Positions 46,193 to 55,367 of a stretch of 64,000 nucleotides of DNA are shown here, one piece after another. The notes under the pieces were generated by a model. It was not told the DNA's origin. It ran no database searches and saw only the letters and a list, made by a program, of their open reading frames with translations. Both the position numbers and the translations under genes were made by a program. Source of the DNA: Clostridium chromiireducens (GTDB lineage Bacteria; Bacillota; Clostridia; Clostridiales; Clostridiaceae); NCBI RefSeq assembly GCF_002029255.1, contig NZ_MZGT01000006.1, positions 48,480 through 112,479 on the forward strand, read 5' to 3'. How positions within the stretch are numbered: position 1 is the stretch's first letter; each line of letters begins with the position of its first letter.

Positions 46193-47629
46193 CTATATAT
46201 AATTTAAAGTAACAACTATTTTGGTACCTTTTCCCTCTTCACTTTCTATATCTATAGATCCTTTATGCAAATCAATTATATATTTTGCAATAGGTAATCC
46301 AAGCCCTGTTCCAGCTTTTTCTTTAGATCTGGATTTATCAATGATATAAAATCTATCAAATATATTTTCAATTTCACCTTCAGGTATACCAATTCCATTA
46401 TCACTCACAGTTAACTTTAAAAATTTATCCTGTGCTTCTGAACTTATATCTATTTTATCTTGCTCATCTGAAAATTTAATACTGTTATCAACAAATATTC
46501 TTAGCATTTGTTTTAGCATTTTATAGTCTGCTGCAATAATTATTTCAGCATTTTTATTACAGGTTATTATGCGATTTGGATTTATTAACCTGCTGTCACT
46601 GACTACTTCTTCAACAAGCTCATTTAGATAGAATTCCTTTTTTTCCATTATTTGAACCCCTCTATCCCCTCGTGCAAGAAATAGTAACTTTTCAACTAAA
46701 TCACCCATATTCGCAGCCTCGAGTTTAATAGCATAAATTGATTTTTCTAATGCTTCTCTATCATCTTTCCCCCATCTGTCTAAAAGATTAGCATAACCTT
46801 GAATAACTGCAATTGGAGTTCTAAGTTCGTGAGATGCATGTGATACAAACAGAGCTTGTTTAGTAAACGATTCTTGAAGTCTGTCTATCATATTATTAAA
46901 CGTATTTGCCAGTTTATTAAGTTCATCACCAGAATCATTTACGTTTATCCTTTCTTTTAGATTATTAATGCTTATATTTTCAGCAGTATTATTTATATAT
47001 TGAATAGGTTTAAGCATTTTCTTACTTACCATATAACCTAATATGAGAGAAATAATAATTCCTATAAAATCTGCTATAGACATAATCCAAAACAAAATAC
47101 GTAAAAATTCCTCTTCATTATCCATGTTTTTCACTATTTGAAGATAAGCTATAACATGTCCTCTCTTTTTAATTTTTACATTTTTCATAGCTAAATGTTC
47201 TTCATCATCTTCACCATCTTCAGCATAGTCATCTTTAGTATCTTCTACCTCTAAATATTCTATTGTATCATAAGGTTCTTCTACTTTAATGTCATAATCA
47301 AATTCATTTGATATATTTAGCATTTTCCCATCTTCTTGAAGTATTCTTATAGATACATTTTCTTCAGATGGCACATCAGAAATAAGTTCTTTATCAGATA
47401 AATCCACCTTATCCCTTTGAGATTTAACCTTTTTTAATATTCTTACTTTAACATCTTCAATTTGTTTATTTGCATCTTTGTATAAATAATATTTAACTCC
47501 AAATAAAATAGAGGTATTTAATATCAATAATGCTACTGAGAACATAAGCGCATATACTATTGTAAGCTTTATCGATATTTTGGGATTCCTTATAGTCTTT
47601 TTTAAATAATTAATTAGTCTTGATAACAT
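46193..47629 (-). CDS. Sensor histidine kinase
   Basis: This 478-residue membrane kinase has one helix near 20-45, then an extracytoplasmic domain (about 48-180) with a very acidic patch (EDTKDDYAEDGEDDEEH, near 130-145). A second helix (about 182-204) and HAMP follow. HisKA holds the phospho-His in SHASHELRTPIAVIQG (near 265), and the HATPase has DNSIKFS, DNGIGIP and GTGLGLP motifs. The acidic sensor patch could bind cations or cationic peptides. Its start overlaps the response-regulator gene by 20 bases, so the two are coupled. Confidence 0.93.
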   Translation of the reverse strand: MLSRLINYLKKTIRNPKISIKLTIVYALMFSVALLILNTSILFGVKYYLYKDANKQIEDVKVRILKKVKSQRDKVDLSDKELISDVPSEENVSIRILQEDGKMLNISNEFDYDIKVEEPYDTIEYLEVEDTKDDYAEDGEDDEEHLAMKNVKIKKRGHVIAYLQIVKNMDNEEEFLRILFWIMSIADFIGIIISLILGYMVSKKMLKPIQYINNTAENISINNLKERINVNDSGDELNKLANTFNNMIDRLQESFTKQALFVSHASHELRTPIAVIQGYANLLDRWGKDDREALEKSIYAIKLEAANMGDLVEKLLFLARGDRGVQIMEKKEFYLNELVEEVVSDSRLINPNRIITCNKNAEIIIAADYKMLKQMLRIFVDNSIKFSDEQDKIDISSEAQDKFLKLTVSDNGIGIPEGEIENIFDRFYIIDKSRSKEKAGTGLGLPIAKYIIDLHKGSIDIESEEGKGTKIVVTLNYI

Positions 47630-48290
47630 ATCCTACACCTCTTACTGTAGTTATAAGCTTATCCTCGATTCCATCATCAATCTTACTTCGTAAATATCTT
47701 ATAAATACATCTACTACATTTGTATCCCCTGTATAGTCATATCCCCATATGCTTTCAATTAATTTTTCTCTTGTAAGTACAATATTTTTATTAATTAAGA
47801 GAATTTCCAAAAGTGCATATTCTTTTTTTGTAAGTTCTATTTCTTTACCATTTCTCCACACTTCATGCGTTTTATTGTTCATAACAATATCTTTTACTCT
47901 TATTACATCGAAGTCATTTTTTAATTCTTTATCTCTTATATGCACACGTATTCTTGCTAATAATTCCTCTATTGCAAAAGGTTTTGTCAAATAATCATTT
48001 GCTCCAACATCTAGGCCTAAAACTTTATCTGCTACATCACTTTTAGCAGTTAGCATTATAATATGTACATTAGAGAATACTCTAATTCTTCTGCAAATTT
48101 CAATTCCATCTAAGCCTGGTACCATAATATCAAGAAGAATTAAATCATATTCATTATTGTGAACTTTCTTTAATCCTTCTATTCCATCATATGCTGTATC
48201 AACATTATATCCCTCGTGAACAAGCTCCATCTCTATAAACATTGACATTTGTTTTTCATCTTCTATTATTAATATTTTATAATTATCCAT
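47610..48290 (-). CDS. OmpR/PhoB family response regulator
   Basis: This 226-residue protein has a receiver domain (about 3-115) with phospho-Asp in LILLDIMVPG near 52. The conserved Thr/Lys positions are in MLTAKSD and YLTKPFAIEELLARI. A winged-helix DNA-binding domain follows (about 128-225: ELTKKEYALLEILLINKN, VDVFIRYLRSKID, IKTVRGVGYVI-like end). It is co-transcribed with the kinase. The direct repeats before the downstream cell-wall protein gene are its candidate sites. Confidence 0.94.
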   Translation of the reverse strand: MDNYKILIIEDEKQMSMFIEMELVHEGYNVDTAYDGIEGLKKVHNNEYDLILLDIMVPGLDGIEICRRIRVFSNVHIIMLTAKSDVADKVLGLDVGANDYLTKPFAIEELLARIRVHIRDKELKNDFDVIRVKDIVMNNKTHEVWRNGKEIELTKKEYALLEILLINKNIVLTREKLIESIWGYDYTGDTNVVDVFIRYLRSKIDDGIEDKLITTVRGVGYVIKTN

Positions 48291-48493
48291 ATGGTCACCT
48301 CTGAAATTTTATAAATAAAATCATCATTTTGTCTGATTATATAATACTATAGATATCCAACTTTATAAATCAACTTGCAATTGAGAATATATGGATACTG
48401 ACTTAATTTAAAAATATATGTCACAATCAATATGCTTTCGTTCCATATTTAACTTATTAGAAGCAATTATTAGAATATTTCCTGAATATCAAA

Positions 48494-48539
48494 AAAGTTC
48501 TTGGAAACACCAAAAAAAATCGGCATTTTCAAGAACTTT
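48494..48539 (-). terminator. Terminator of the PadR gene
   Basis: AAAGTTCTTG (48494-48503) pairs with CAAGAACTTT (48530-48539). On the minus strand it starts 3 bases after the PadR stop codon and is followed by T6. Confidence 0.88.
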
Positions 48540-48542
48540 AAA

Positions 48543-49064
48543 TCAATTTTCATTTCTTATATCTTTTAACAATCCTTCAAACCACTCTACATTTACTAAA
48601 TGATGCGAATGTGAATTTTCCATCATTTTCCTAAAATACATAGAAATAGTTTCATCATGCTCAAGAGATTGTTCTAATAAAGAAATTTTATTTTTAGTTT
48701 GTTCAATTTGTATTTCTATTAGTTTTATTATATCCTCACTTTTATATTCATTAGCAAAGAGCATTGCAGCATAAAAAGATAAATTTATATACTCTGTCTT
48801 AGAGCCGTACTTATACATCAATTTTTCAAATTCCCTATCTCCCAGTTCAGTGATGATGTAATTATTCGTCTCTCTAATATTGTCTGATTGGTTAATTTTT
48901 TTTATATATTGTTTTTCTTCTAATTGCTGAAGATTGTAGTAGAATGACCCTTTAGTGAAGCTTACTATATATTTATAGTGTCTCTCTTCCATTAAGGCCA
49001 ATAATTCGTATCCATAAGAACCTGGGTTTTGTTTTAATAAACCTAAAATTAGTAATGGTATCAA
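48543..49064 (-). CDS. PadR family transcriptional regulator
   Basis: This 173-residue protein has an N-terminal winged helix (about 3-85: ILGLLKQNPGSYGYELLALMEERHY, SFYYNLQQLEEKQYI). The helical C-terminal domain (about 90-165) is of the Vir_act_alpha type. The start is a TTG at 49064, set by a perfect AAGGAGGT six bases upstream; no ATG fits. It follows an esterase gene by 63 bases on the same strand. It may regulate that operon through the paired palindromes near 50090-50136, but this is inference. Confidence 0.86.
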   Translation of the reverse strand: MIPLLILGLLKQNPGSYGYELLALMEERHYKYIVSFTKGSFYYNLQQLEEKQYIKKINQSDNIRETNNYIITELGDREFEKLMYKYGSKTEYINLSFYAAMLFANEYKSEDIIKLIEIQIEQTKNKISLLEQSLEHDETISMYFRKMMENSHSHHLVNVEWFEGLLKDIRNEN

Positions 49065-49127
49065 AAAAACACCTCCTTTATGTTCTTCATCAAAGTTATA
49101 TTAACGGTTATTTCATAATTATAAGAT

Positions 49128-49976
49128 TTAATCATTGTTGGTTTGAATGAATTGAGAAACAAATTCCTCATATGCTATTTTTCCTAATGCAAACTCCATA
49201 CTTTTTATATATATCTTTTCATTTTTAGTATGTGTTCTAGCATTACTTAAATTTAGCAGCTCATCTTCATTAACTAATGGCTCCAATACATGTTGCTTAT
49301 TAGAAAAAGCTTCAAAATATCGTAACCCAAATTTTCTTTGAGAAATTGCATCAATATGAATACCATCAGGATTAGAAGTTAAACCTGAGGCTGTGACAAA
49401 GTAACAATTATCTTGTTCAAAAGCAAACTTTTGTAACTCTTCATTAATGAATTCATATTCAGTGCAACTTTTTCCAAATCCTTCTTTACCTAAAAAATCC
49501 CCTAATCCACCAATGATAATTGGAATATCTGGAGCATTCAACTCTTTTCTAAAAGCCTCAATAATTAAAAGTAATTTATTATAATATACTTTATAGTTAC
49601 CATTAACACTATCACTTTCTCCTTGATGCCATAGAATTCCTGTGAGCTCACTACTTTCCATAGCAAATTTAGATTCAGTTACAGCATGTCTAAAAAGCAC
49701 TCCGTCTACAGCCCACTCATCCAGTGTGCTTCCACCTTCAGCACAAGGAATTAAACCAATAGTGTCCTCTTGATTTTTACTACACCATGCGTCTGAAAAC
49801 GAACCTGCAAGACTTATTCCTGAAACAGGCCTATCATAATTGATTGGCTCCGTCATCATCTGCCATCTACCATTACGAAGCATTTGTATTCTTTCATTAT
49901 AAATTGGGGGTACCTCATGAATAAAACCACGTCCAGCCATATTTGACTGTCCTATCATTAAAAACGATTTAATCAT
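49128..49976 (-). CDS. SGNH/SASA-type carbohydrate acetylesterase
   Basis: This 282-residue protein has the nucleophile block FLMIGQSNMAGRG at the N-terminus, GLIPCAEGGSTLDEW, WHQGESDS and the C-terminal catalytic pair NPDGIHID. These match the sialate-O-acetylesterase/CE6-like (PF03629) family, which deacetylates sugars. There is no signal peptide, so it acts in the cytoplasm. ATG 49985 touches the GAGG ribosome site, so ATG 49976 is the better start. It leads an operon with a PadR regulator. The sugar substrate is unknown. Confidence 0.87.
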   Translation of the reverse strand: MIKSFLMIGQSNMAGRGFIHEVPPIYNERIQMLRNGRWQMMTEPINYDRPVSGISLAGSFSDAWCSKNQEDTIGLIPCAEGGSTLDEWAVDGVLFRHAVTESKFAMESSELTGILWHQGESDSVNGNYKVYYNKLLLIIEAFRKELNAPDIPIIIGGLGDFLGKEGFGKSCTEYEFINEELQKFAFEQDNCYFVTASGLTSNPDGIHIDAISQRKFGLRYFEAFSNKQHVLEPLVNEDELLNLSNARTHTKNEKIYIKSMEFALGKIAYEEFVSQFIQTNND

Positions 49977-50086
49977 TTTTTTCATCCTCTCTTTTGTTTA
50001 ATCTTTACTAAGAAATGTTCTTATCTAGCCATAAATATTAAGTATTTACATAATTACTACTACCAATAATACATTTGTATTTATCA

Positions 50087-50136
50087 TTAGTCTAATTAGA
50101 CTAACACCACTTACATATTATAGTCTAATTAGACTA
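50087..50136 (-). promoter_or_regulatory. Two identical 16-bp palindromes upstream of the esterase
   Basis: TAGTCTAATTAGACTA is centred at 50095.5 and again at 50128.5, 33 bases apart (three helical turns). They lie about 110-150 bases before the esterase start and look like a paired operator of a dimeric repressor such as PadR or TetR. Confidence 0.6.
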
Positions 50137-50273
50137 ATTGTCAACTATAATTTTCTTCTTAGCATTTATACTAGCTCTTGTTTAACTTAATTCTACTTGC
50201 ATTTAGAACCTAAAAGAGGATTAATTCATGCATAAATCTGATTTTTGTTTAATTTTAGTATTTATTTTATAAA

Positions 50274-50849
50274 TTATTTTCTATTAAAATCCTTCCCTAT
50301 AGAAAAGGCTTTTCCGAGCTTATCACCTAATCCATAATAACTATAGTCATTGCCCACAAATGAAATAGGTTTTAGTTTTGCAATATCACTATTCCCTTTT
50401 TCATCAATCATTTCTTCATTAACCTTAACCTCCACTATCTCACCTATAAATTGAATATGAGAACCTAATTCGATGGGTTTTATTAATTTACATTCTATAT
50501 TAACTGGAAATTCCTCAACATATGGCGCATCCACAAAGGTTCCCTTGGTTGCTGTTAAACCTGTATCTAAAAATTTAGCATTATTCTTTCCAGTTACTAT
50601 TCCAAAATAATCCATTTCCTTTATATAATTTTCACTAGGAATACTAACTGTAAAAACCTCGTTTCTAATAATATTCTCATAAGTAAGAGTAGCTTTTCTT
50701 ATAGAAATCCCTAAAGTCGGAGGAGCTGCTGAAACTATTCCTCCAAACGAAGCAGTCATTACATTTGGTTCCATATCTGCATTATAAGTTCCTATTACAA
50801 GAGTAGGTAATGGCGAAAATGCTAATTTCGCTCCTATACTTTTTTTCAT
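50274..50849 (-). CDS. Flavin reductase family (flavoredoxin-like) protein
   Basis: This 191-residue FMN-binding split-barrel protein has PLPTLVIGTYNADMEPNVMTASFGGIVSAAPPTLGISIR near the N-terminus and EFPVNIECKLIKPIELGSHIQFIGEIVEV in the middle. Members act as flavin reductases or flavoredoxins. It is divergent from a MerR regulator, with a MerR-type promoter (19-bp spacer) in between. That suggests induction by the regulator's ligand, possibly an electrophile or redox stress. Confidence 0.89.
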   Translation of the reverse strand: MKKSIGAKLAFSPLPTLVIGTYNADMEPNVMTASFGGIVSAAPPTLGISIRKATLTYENIIRNEVFTVSIPSENYIKEMDYFGIVTGKNNAKFLDTGLTATKGTFVDAPYVEEFPVNIECKLIKPIELGSHIQFIGEIVEVKVNEEMIDEKGNSDIAKLKPISFVGNDYSYYGLGDKLGKAFSIGKDFNRK

Positions 50850-51034
50850 ATTTCATCCACCTTCCGTAAATTTTATTTAAATTATGCTTTTACCATCACA
50901 TTAAATAATGCTGCATTATAGATGAATATACGCAATCCATAATAAACTCTTTAATAGATTCGTAATCTCTTTTTATGCTTCATAAATACATACTCACCTC
51001 CGCATTGAAACTCATATATTTATGTGATATGCTT

Positions 51035-51067
51035 ATTGTAGTACGTTAAAGTAACTTGAAGTCAAGT
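51035..51067 (-). promoter_or_regulatory. MerR-type promoter of the flavin reductase gene
   Basis: On the minus strand, -35 TTGACT (51060-51065) and -10 TACAAT (51035-51040) are 19 bases apart. The spacer holds the dyad TTCAAG-TTA-CTTTAA. A second dyad ACTTGAAGTCAAGT (51054-51067) overlaps the -35. The divergent MerR protein is the likely activator. Confidence 0.7.
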
Positions 51068-51086
51068 AATAATTTAAGGAGGTTTT

Positions 51087-51479
51087 ATGGAAAATTTTAA
51101 GCGCGGAGACAAACCATTATATACAATTAATCAAGTTTCTCAAATTACAAATTTATCCAAGCCCACTATTAGATATTATGAAGATATTGGTTTACTTTCA
51201 GATATAAAACGAGATAAAAATAATATTCGCCTGTTCACTGACAATAATGTTAGTAAATTAACAATTATTCAATGTCTGAGGAATACAGGATTTGGAATTG
51301 AAAAAATTCGTAATTATTTTGAACTTTCAATTGAAAATACTCTAGAACTCAAAGAGCGATATTTAATGCTTTTAGAACACGAAGAATTACTTTTACAAAA
51401 AAAAGATGAACTTGAAAAACAACTTAATATTATTCAAAATATAAAACTTAAATATGAAGAAGAGTTAAGAAATAAGTAA
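51087..51479 (+). CDS. MerR family transcriptional regulator
   Basis: This 130-residue protein has the MerR HTH (TINQVSQITNLSKPTIRYYEDIGLLSDIKRDKNNIRLFTDNNVSKL, residues 14-58). A long coiled-coil dimerisation helix (about 85-128) follows, with no metal-binding cysteines. The RNCIQ-like part reads LTIIQCLRNTGFGIEKIRNYFEL. It is probably an AdhR/NmlR-like sensor of the divergent flavin reductase promoter. The ribosome site is AAGGAGG. Confidence 0.9.
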   Translation: MENFKRGDKPLYTINQVSQITNLSKPTIRYYEDIGLLSDIKRDKNNIRLFTDNNVSKLTIIQCLRNTGFGIEKIRNYFELSIENTLELKERYLMLLEHEELLLQKKDELEKQLNIIQNIKLKYEEELRNK

Positions 51480-51507
51480 AACCCTCGACTTTGCCGTCAA
51501 GGGTTTA
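51478..51507. terminator. Bidirectional terminator between merR and dihydrofolate-reductase-like gene
   Basis: AAACCCTCGAC (51479-51489) pairs with GTCAAGGGTTT (51496-51506) with one G-U pair and a 6-base loop. It lies between convergent stop codons. Confidence 0.85.
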
Positions 51508-51513
51508 AGTAGA

Positions 51514-52083
51514 TTAATTCCTTACAGGCTGATAGCAAAGCTGAACAACCCCTGAAGAAAATTTATTGGTATTAATAAGCTTGAGACTTAATCTCTGCTT
51601 TATATCAATAAACATAGGTTTGCCATCTCCTAAAATCACTGGATGAATAGATAATCTAAATTCATCAATAAGATCTAGATTTAAAAAAGTTGTTATAAGA
51701 CTTGCTCCTCCATAAAGCCAAATATCTTTACCTTGCTCATTCTTTATTTTCTTTATTTCTTCTATTATATTACGGCTTACTAGATTCGCCCCTGGATACT
51801 CATTGGTAGGATTTTTTGAAAACACATATTTCTTTTTACTATGAACTAACTTCCAAATTTCTTTTTCAGTATTTGACGCTTCATTTTCTGGAGCGTATTG
51901 TCCCCATAATTCATAGCTTTTGCGCCCATATAAAATTGTATCAATATCATTTAAGAAATCAATAAACCCCATATCAGGATCCATAATACACCAATCTACC
52001 TCACCATTTGGTCCCTCGATAAATCCATCTAATGTTACAGCTAAATCTAAAATTATTCTTCTATTACTTTCAGCATTCAACAT
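51514..52083 (-). CDS. Dihydrofolate reductase family (RibD C-terminal) protein
   Basis: This 189-residue protein has the YwjB/RibD_C pattern: IILDLAVTLDGFIEGPNGEVDW, DTILYGRKSYELWGQYAP, DIWLYGGASLITTFLNLDLIDEFRLSIHPVILGDGKPMF. These stand-alone NADPH-binding proteins are of unknown substrate; they lack the deaminase half of RibD. GTG 52092 is open but abuts GGGAGGG, so ATG 52083 is preferred. It is convergent with merR and follows the DUF2200 gene. Confidence 0.88.
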   Translation of the reverse strand: MLNAESNRRIILDLAVTLDGFIEGPNGEVDWCIMDPDMGFIDFLNDIDTILYGRKSYELWGQYAPENEASNTEKEIWKLVHSKKKYVFSKNPTNEYPGANLVSRNIIEEIKKIKNEQGKDIWLYGGASLITTFLNLDLIDEFRLSIHPVILGDGKPMFIDIKQRLSLKLINTNKFSSGVVQLCYQPVRN

Positions 52084-52203
52084 GACATTCACCCTCCCTA
52101 AAAAAATATTTTTATCTTATTTGGCTTTATCATATTATTCTTCTACAGTTGGAAGATAATATTTGCCACCGCTTGTATACCCTGAAAAATATATAAAGAG
52201 TAA

Positions 52204-52554
52204 TCATTTTCTCAAAATTTTATCCATCGCTTTTCCCTTCGCTAATTCATCAATTAGCTTATCTAAATATCGAATTTCCTGCATAGTTGGTTCTTCAATG
52301 TCTTCCACTCTGACACCGCAGATAACCCCTTTAATCAAAGTCCGTAAAGGATTCATTTTAGGAGCTTCTGCAAAGAAAGTCTCAAAATCTGTCTGTTTTT
52401 CAAGTTGCACTTCCATCTCTTCCTGACTATATCCTGTCAACCAACGGATGATTTCATCAACTTCTGTTTTCGTACGTCCTTTTTTCTCCGCCTTCTTAAC
52501 ATAAAGGGGATAGACACTTGCTACGCTCATTGTATAGATTTTATGTTTATCCAT
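52204..52554 (-). CDS. DUF2200 family protein
   Basis: This 116-residue soluble protein matches DUF2200 over its full length ([87 protein letters not shown]). It is a YdhG-like fold of unknown function. It follows a MerR gene by 21 bases on the same strand, so the two are probably one transcript. Confidence 0.9.
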   Translation of the reverse strand: MDKHKIYTMSVASVYPLYVKKAEKKGRTKTEVDEIIRWLTGYSQEEMEVQLEKQTDFETFFAEAPKMNPLRTLIKGVICGVRVEDIEEPTMQEIRYLDKLIDELAKGKAMDKILRK

Positions 52555-52575
52555 GATACACCCTCACTTAATTTA

Positions 52576-52998
52576 TTATAATAAGTTATTCTCACGTTTT
52601 TCATCTTGGACCATTCTTCTTTCTTCACTAATAATTTCGAAGGCGTTAACAGATCCATACTTTTCTATCTTCCAACGAACATGGTCAAGATTTTTATTAA
52701 GATCATTTATTTGGCTTATGATTGCTTCTTGATGCTCCAAAAGTAATTTTTTTCGTAAATCTATAGTACCAGCACCTTCCATACATAAATCAATGTACTT
52801 TTTAATATCTTTAATTTGCATTCCCGTATCTTTTAGACAACAAATTGTCCTAAATAAACCTACATCTGATTCAGTAAATACTCTGTTTCCTGCTTTATTT
52901 CTTAAAACGAATGGCAGAAGTCCCTCTTTGTCATAGAATCGAATTGTATATATAGAAACATTAAACATTTCTGATATATCTTTTATAGAATAAATCAA
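52576..52998 (-). CDS. MerR family transcriptional regulator
   Basis: This 140-residue protein has a MerR HTH (IYSIKDISEMFNVSIYTIRFYDKEGLLPFVLRNKAGNRVFTESDV, residues 2-46) and a coiled coil (about 85-112). The tail is charged, and there are no metal-site cysteines. It is closely similar to the MerR protein at 58207-58605 (shared IRFYDKEGLLPFV). It is divergent from a short-chain dehydrogenase whose promoter has the 19-bp MerR spacer, and it is probably the activator. Confidence 0.9.
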   Translation of the reverse strand: MIYSIKDISEMFNVSIYTIRFYDKEGLLPFVLRNKAGNRVFTESDVGLFRTICCLKDTGMQIKDIKKYIDLCMEGAGTIDLRKKLLLEHQEAIISQINDLNKNLDHVRWKIEKYGSVNAFEIISEERRMVQDEKRENNLL

Positions 52999-53042
52999 TT
53001 TTAAAATCTCCTTTCGACTTTATTTTTATTTTCAAAAAAACC

Positions 53043-53073
53043 TTGACCTCGATGTAACTCTAGGTATTAAGAT
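53043..53073 (+). promoter_or_regulatory. MerR-type promoter of the SDR gene
   Basis: -35 TTGACC (53043-53048) and -10 TAAGAT (53068-53073) are 19 bases apart. The spacer holds the dyad ACCTC...GTAAC...AGGT-like element. The start codon of the dehydrogenase lies 140 bases downstream. Confidence 0.7.
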
Positions 53074-53215
53074 GAGTATAAATCTTAAATTATTAATTTT
53101 CAAGTGAATCTTAGTTGAATTTATTTATTGTCTTGCCACTATTATCCTCCACTTAAAGAAGTTGGAGTGTTATGGTATCTAGATATCAAACAAATATTTT
53201 ATGGAGGTATAAGAT

Positions 53216-54247
53216 ATGACAAAAACTGTTTTAGTAACAGGTGGCACAGGCTTTGTCGGTGCACATATAATTTTTCAATTATTACAGGGAGGTTACAACG
53301 TAAGAACCACACTTCGCTCCTTAAGCAGTAAAAGCAAAGTAATTGATACATTGAAATCTAACGGTATAAATACCTTTGAAAGTCTTGCATTTGTTGAAGC
53401 AGATTTATCAAAAGATGACAATTGGGATGTTGCCATGAAAGGTTGTGACTACGTATTAAGCGTGGCATCACCGGTGTTTTTTACGATTCCAAAAGATGAA
53501 AATGAAGTAATACGTCCTGCTGTTGAAGGCATAGTTCGCGTGCTAAAAGCTGCTCAAAATGCAGGTGTAAAACGCGTTATAATGACTTCTAATTTTGGTG
53601 CAATTGGATTTAGCAATAATAACCCCAATATTGCTACAACAGAAAAAGATTGGACAAACCCAAATGAAAAAGGTCTATCGGCTTATGAAAAATCAAAATT
53701 ACTTGCAGAACTTGCCGCTTGGGACTTCATTAAAAAAGAAGGCTGTAATTTAGAATTTGCTACCATCAACCCCGTTGCTATTCTTGGGCCATCGTTAAGC
53801 GCGCACATCTCAGGTAGTTTTGGACTTATAGAACATCTATTAAATGGATCGATGAAATCAATTCCAAATATTTCATTGAATATTGTTGATGTTCGAGACG
53901 TAGCTGATTTGCATATCCGTGCAATGACAAACCCTAACGCAAATGGACAACGTTTTATAGCATCGGCAGATGGTCAAATATCTTTGCCTGAAATTGCGAC
54001 ACTCTTAAAAGATAAAGCCCCCGATATTACGAAAAAAGTTTCTACAAAAACAGTCCCTAATTGGGTTATTTATTTAGCTGCCTTATTTAATAAGCAAGCA
54101 AAAGAAGCAGCTCTATTATTAAGGATGAGCCGCAATGTGAGTAATAAAAAGGCTAAAAAAATTTTGGACTGGAATCCAATTGCGAATAAGGAAGAAGCTA
54201 TTCTTGCTTCGTTAAATAGCATGATTAAATATGAAATCATAAAATAA
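53216..54247 (+). CDS. NAD(P)-dependent aldehyde/ketone reductase (extended SDR)
   Basis: This 343-residue protein has the cofactor loop VLVTGGTGFVGAHIIFQLL (residues 5-23), VRTTLRS for NADP, and the catalytic YEKSK near 160-164, with VIMTSNFGAIGF before it. It resembles dihydroflavonol-4-reductase-like enzymes that reduce aldehydes such as methylglyoxal or phenylacetaldehyde. Its promoter is of the MerR type and a MerR gene is divergent, which suggests that aldehydes induce it. The ribosome site is TGGAGG. Confidence 0.89.
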   Translation: MTKTVLVTGGTGFVGAHIIFQLLQGGYNVRTTLRSLSSKSKVIDTLKSNGINTFESLAFVEADLSKDDNWDVAMKGCDYVLSVASPVFFTIPKDENEVIRPAVEGIVRVLKAAQNAGVKRVIMTSNFGAIGFSNNNPNIATTEKDWTNPNEKGLSAYEKSKLLAELAAWDFIKKEGCNLEFATINPVAILGPSLSAHISGSFGLIEHLLNGSMKSIPNISLNIVDVRDVADLHIRAMTNPNANGQRFIASADGQISLPEIATLLKDKAPDITKKVSTKTVPNWVIYLAALFNKQAKEAALLLRMSRNVSNKKAKKILDWNPIANKEEAILASLNSMIKYEIIK

Positions 54248-54331
54248 CAGCAACCATAAACAGATTTGCATCTTTAATAAAAATATATCTATACTTAATT
54301 AACAAATTATATCTTTATGGTAAAAAACAGA

Positions 54332-54376
54332 AAAAGAAGGATATCCGACTTCATCGGAGAATTCTCCTTCTTTTTA
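54332..54376 (+). terminator. Terminator of the SDR gene
   Basis: AAAAGAAGGA...TCCTTCTTTTT arms (54332-54341 and about 54365-54375) enclose an inner TCCGA-CTTCA-TCGGA hairpin. It lies about 85 bases after the stop codon. Confidence 0.85.
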
Positions 54377-54464
54377 TATATGAAATATTTCTTTAACTTT
54401 TATTGACTCTTAGTTTATTTTCTAAACCCGCTAAGAATATAATACCCTATATGAAATTAGATAA

Positions 54465-55334
54465 TTATTTTGAAATAATTTCTATTCCATCTTCTGTCAC
54501 AAGAACTGTATGTTCCCATTGTGCTGAAAGCGAACCATCAGCAGTTAATACCGTCCATCCATCATTTTCATCTATAAATATTTCATGACTTCCTGCATTT
54601 ATCATTGGTTCAATTGTAAATACCATTCCTGGTGCTAAAACCATATCTGTTCCTCTTTTTCCAAAATGAAAAACAAATGGTTCTTCATGAATATCTAATC
54701 CAATTCCATGTCCTCCAAAGTCTCTAACAACTGAATACCCATTACTTTTTGCATGTTCCTCTATCGCAGCTCCAATATCACCTAAAAACCCCCAAGGCTT
54801 AGCTGCTTCCAAGCCTTTATTTAGACATTCTTTAGCTACTTGAACTAATTTCTTAGCTTCATCATTTACTTCACCAATCATAAACATTCTTGATGCATCT
54901 GAATAATATCCATTTAATATGGTTGTTACATCTACATTTACAATATCCCCATTTTTAAGAATAACATCTTTACTTGGTATTCCATGACAGACTTCATCGT
55001 TTATTGATACACAAAGACTTTTAGGGTATCCATCATAATTAAGAGTTGCTGGAATTGCACCATTAGATATTGTATAGTCATATGCCAATTTATCTATTTC
55101 CTCTGTTGTCATTCCTTCTTTAATGTTCTTGCTAATTAAATCTAAAATGCCATTATTAACCTGAGCACTCTTTTTTATTCCTTCAATCTGATCTTTTGTT
55201 TTTATTAGTTTTCTTGTTGGCACTATATGCCCTTTTCTTTTTAAATTATCTAATCTTTCATCAAATTCCAAATGACATTTCTTATATTTCAAGCCACTCT
55301 TGCACCAACATAAATCATTTCTATTTAAGTTCAT
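54465..55334 (-). CDS. map: Methionine aminopeptidase with N-terminal SEC-C motif
   Basis: This 289-residue protein has a zinc-binding SEC-C motif (CWCKSGLKYKKCH, residues 9-21). A type I methionine aminopeptidase domain follows (about 45-287). Metal ligands occur in NVDVTTILNGYYSDASRMF, GGHGIGLDIHEEP and FTIEPM, and QWEHTVLV closes the site. SEC-C can bind ribosome or SecB-like partners. Clostridia normally have a second map gene in the ribosomal cluster, so this is probably a paralogue. It follows an XRE regulator by 33 bases on the same strand. Confidence 0.94.
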   Translation of the reverse strand: MNLNRNDLCWCKSGLKYKKCHLEFDERLDNLKRKGHIVPTRKLIKTKDQIEGIKKSAQVNNGILDLISKNIKEGMTTEEIDKLAYDYTISNGAIPATLNYDGYPKSLCVSINDEVCHGIPSKDVILKNGDIVNVDVTTILNGYYSDASRMFMIGEVNDEAKKLVQVAKECLNKGLEAAKPWGFLGDIGAAIEEHAKSNGYSVVRDFGGHGIGLDIHEEPFVFHFGKRGTDMVLAPGMVFTIEPMINAGSHEIFIDENDGWTVLTADGSLSAQWEHTVLVTEDGIEIISK

Positions 55335-55367
55335 ATTATTATTTCTCCATTCAAATATTAATTTTTA

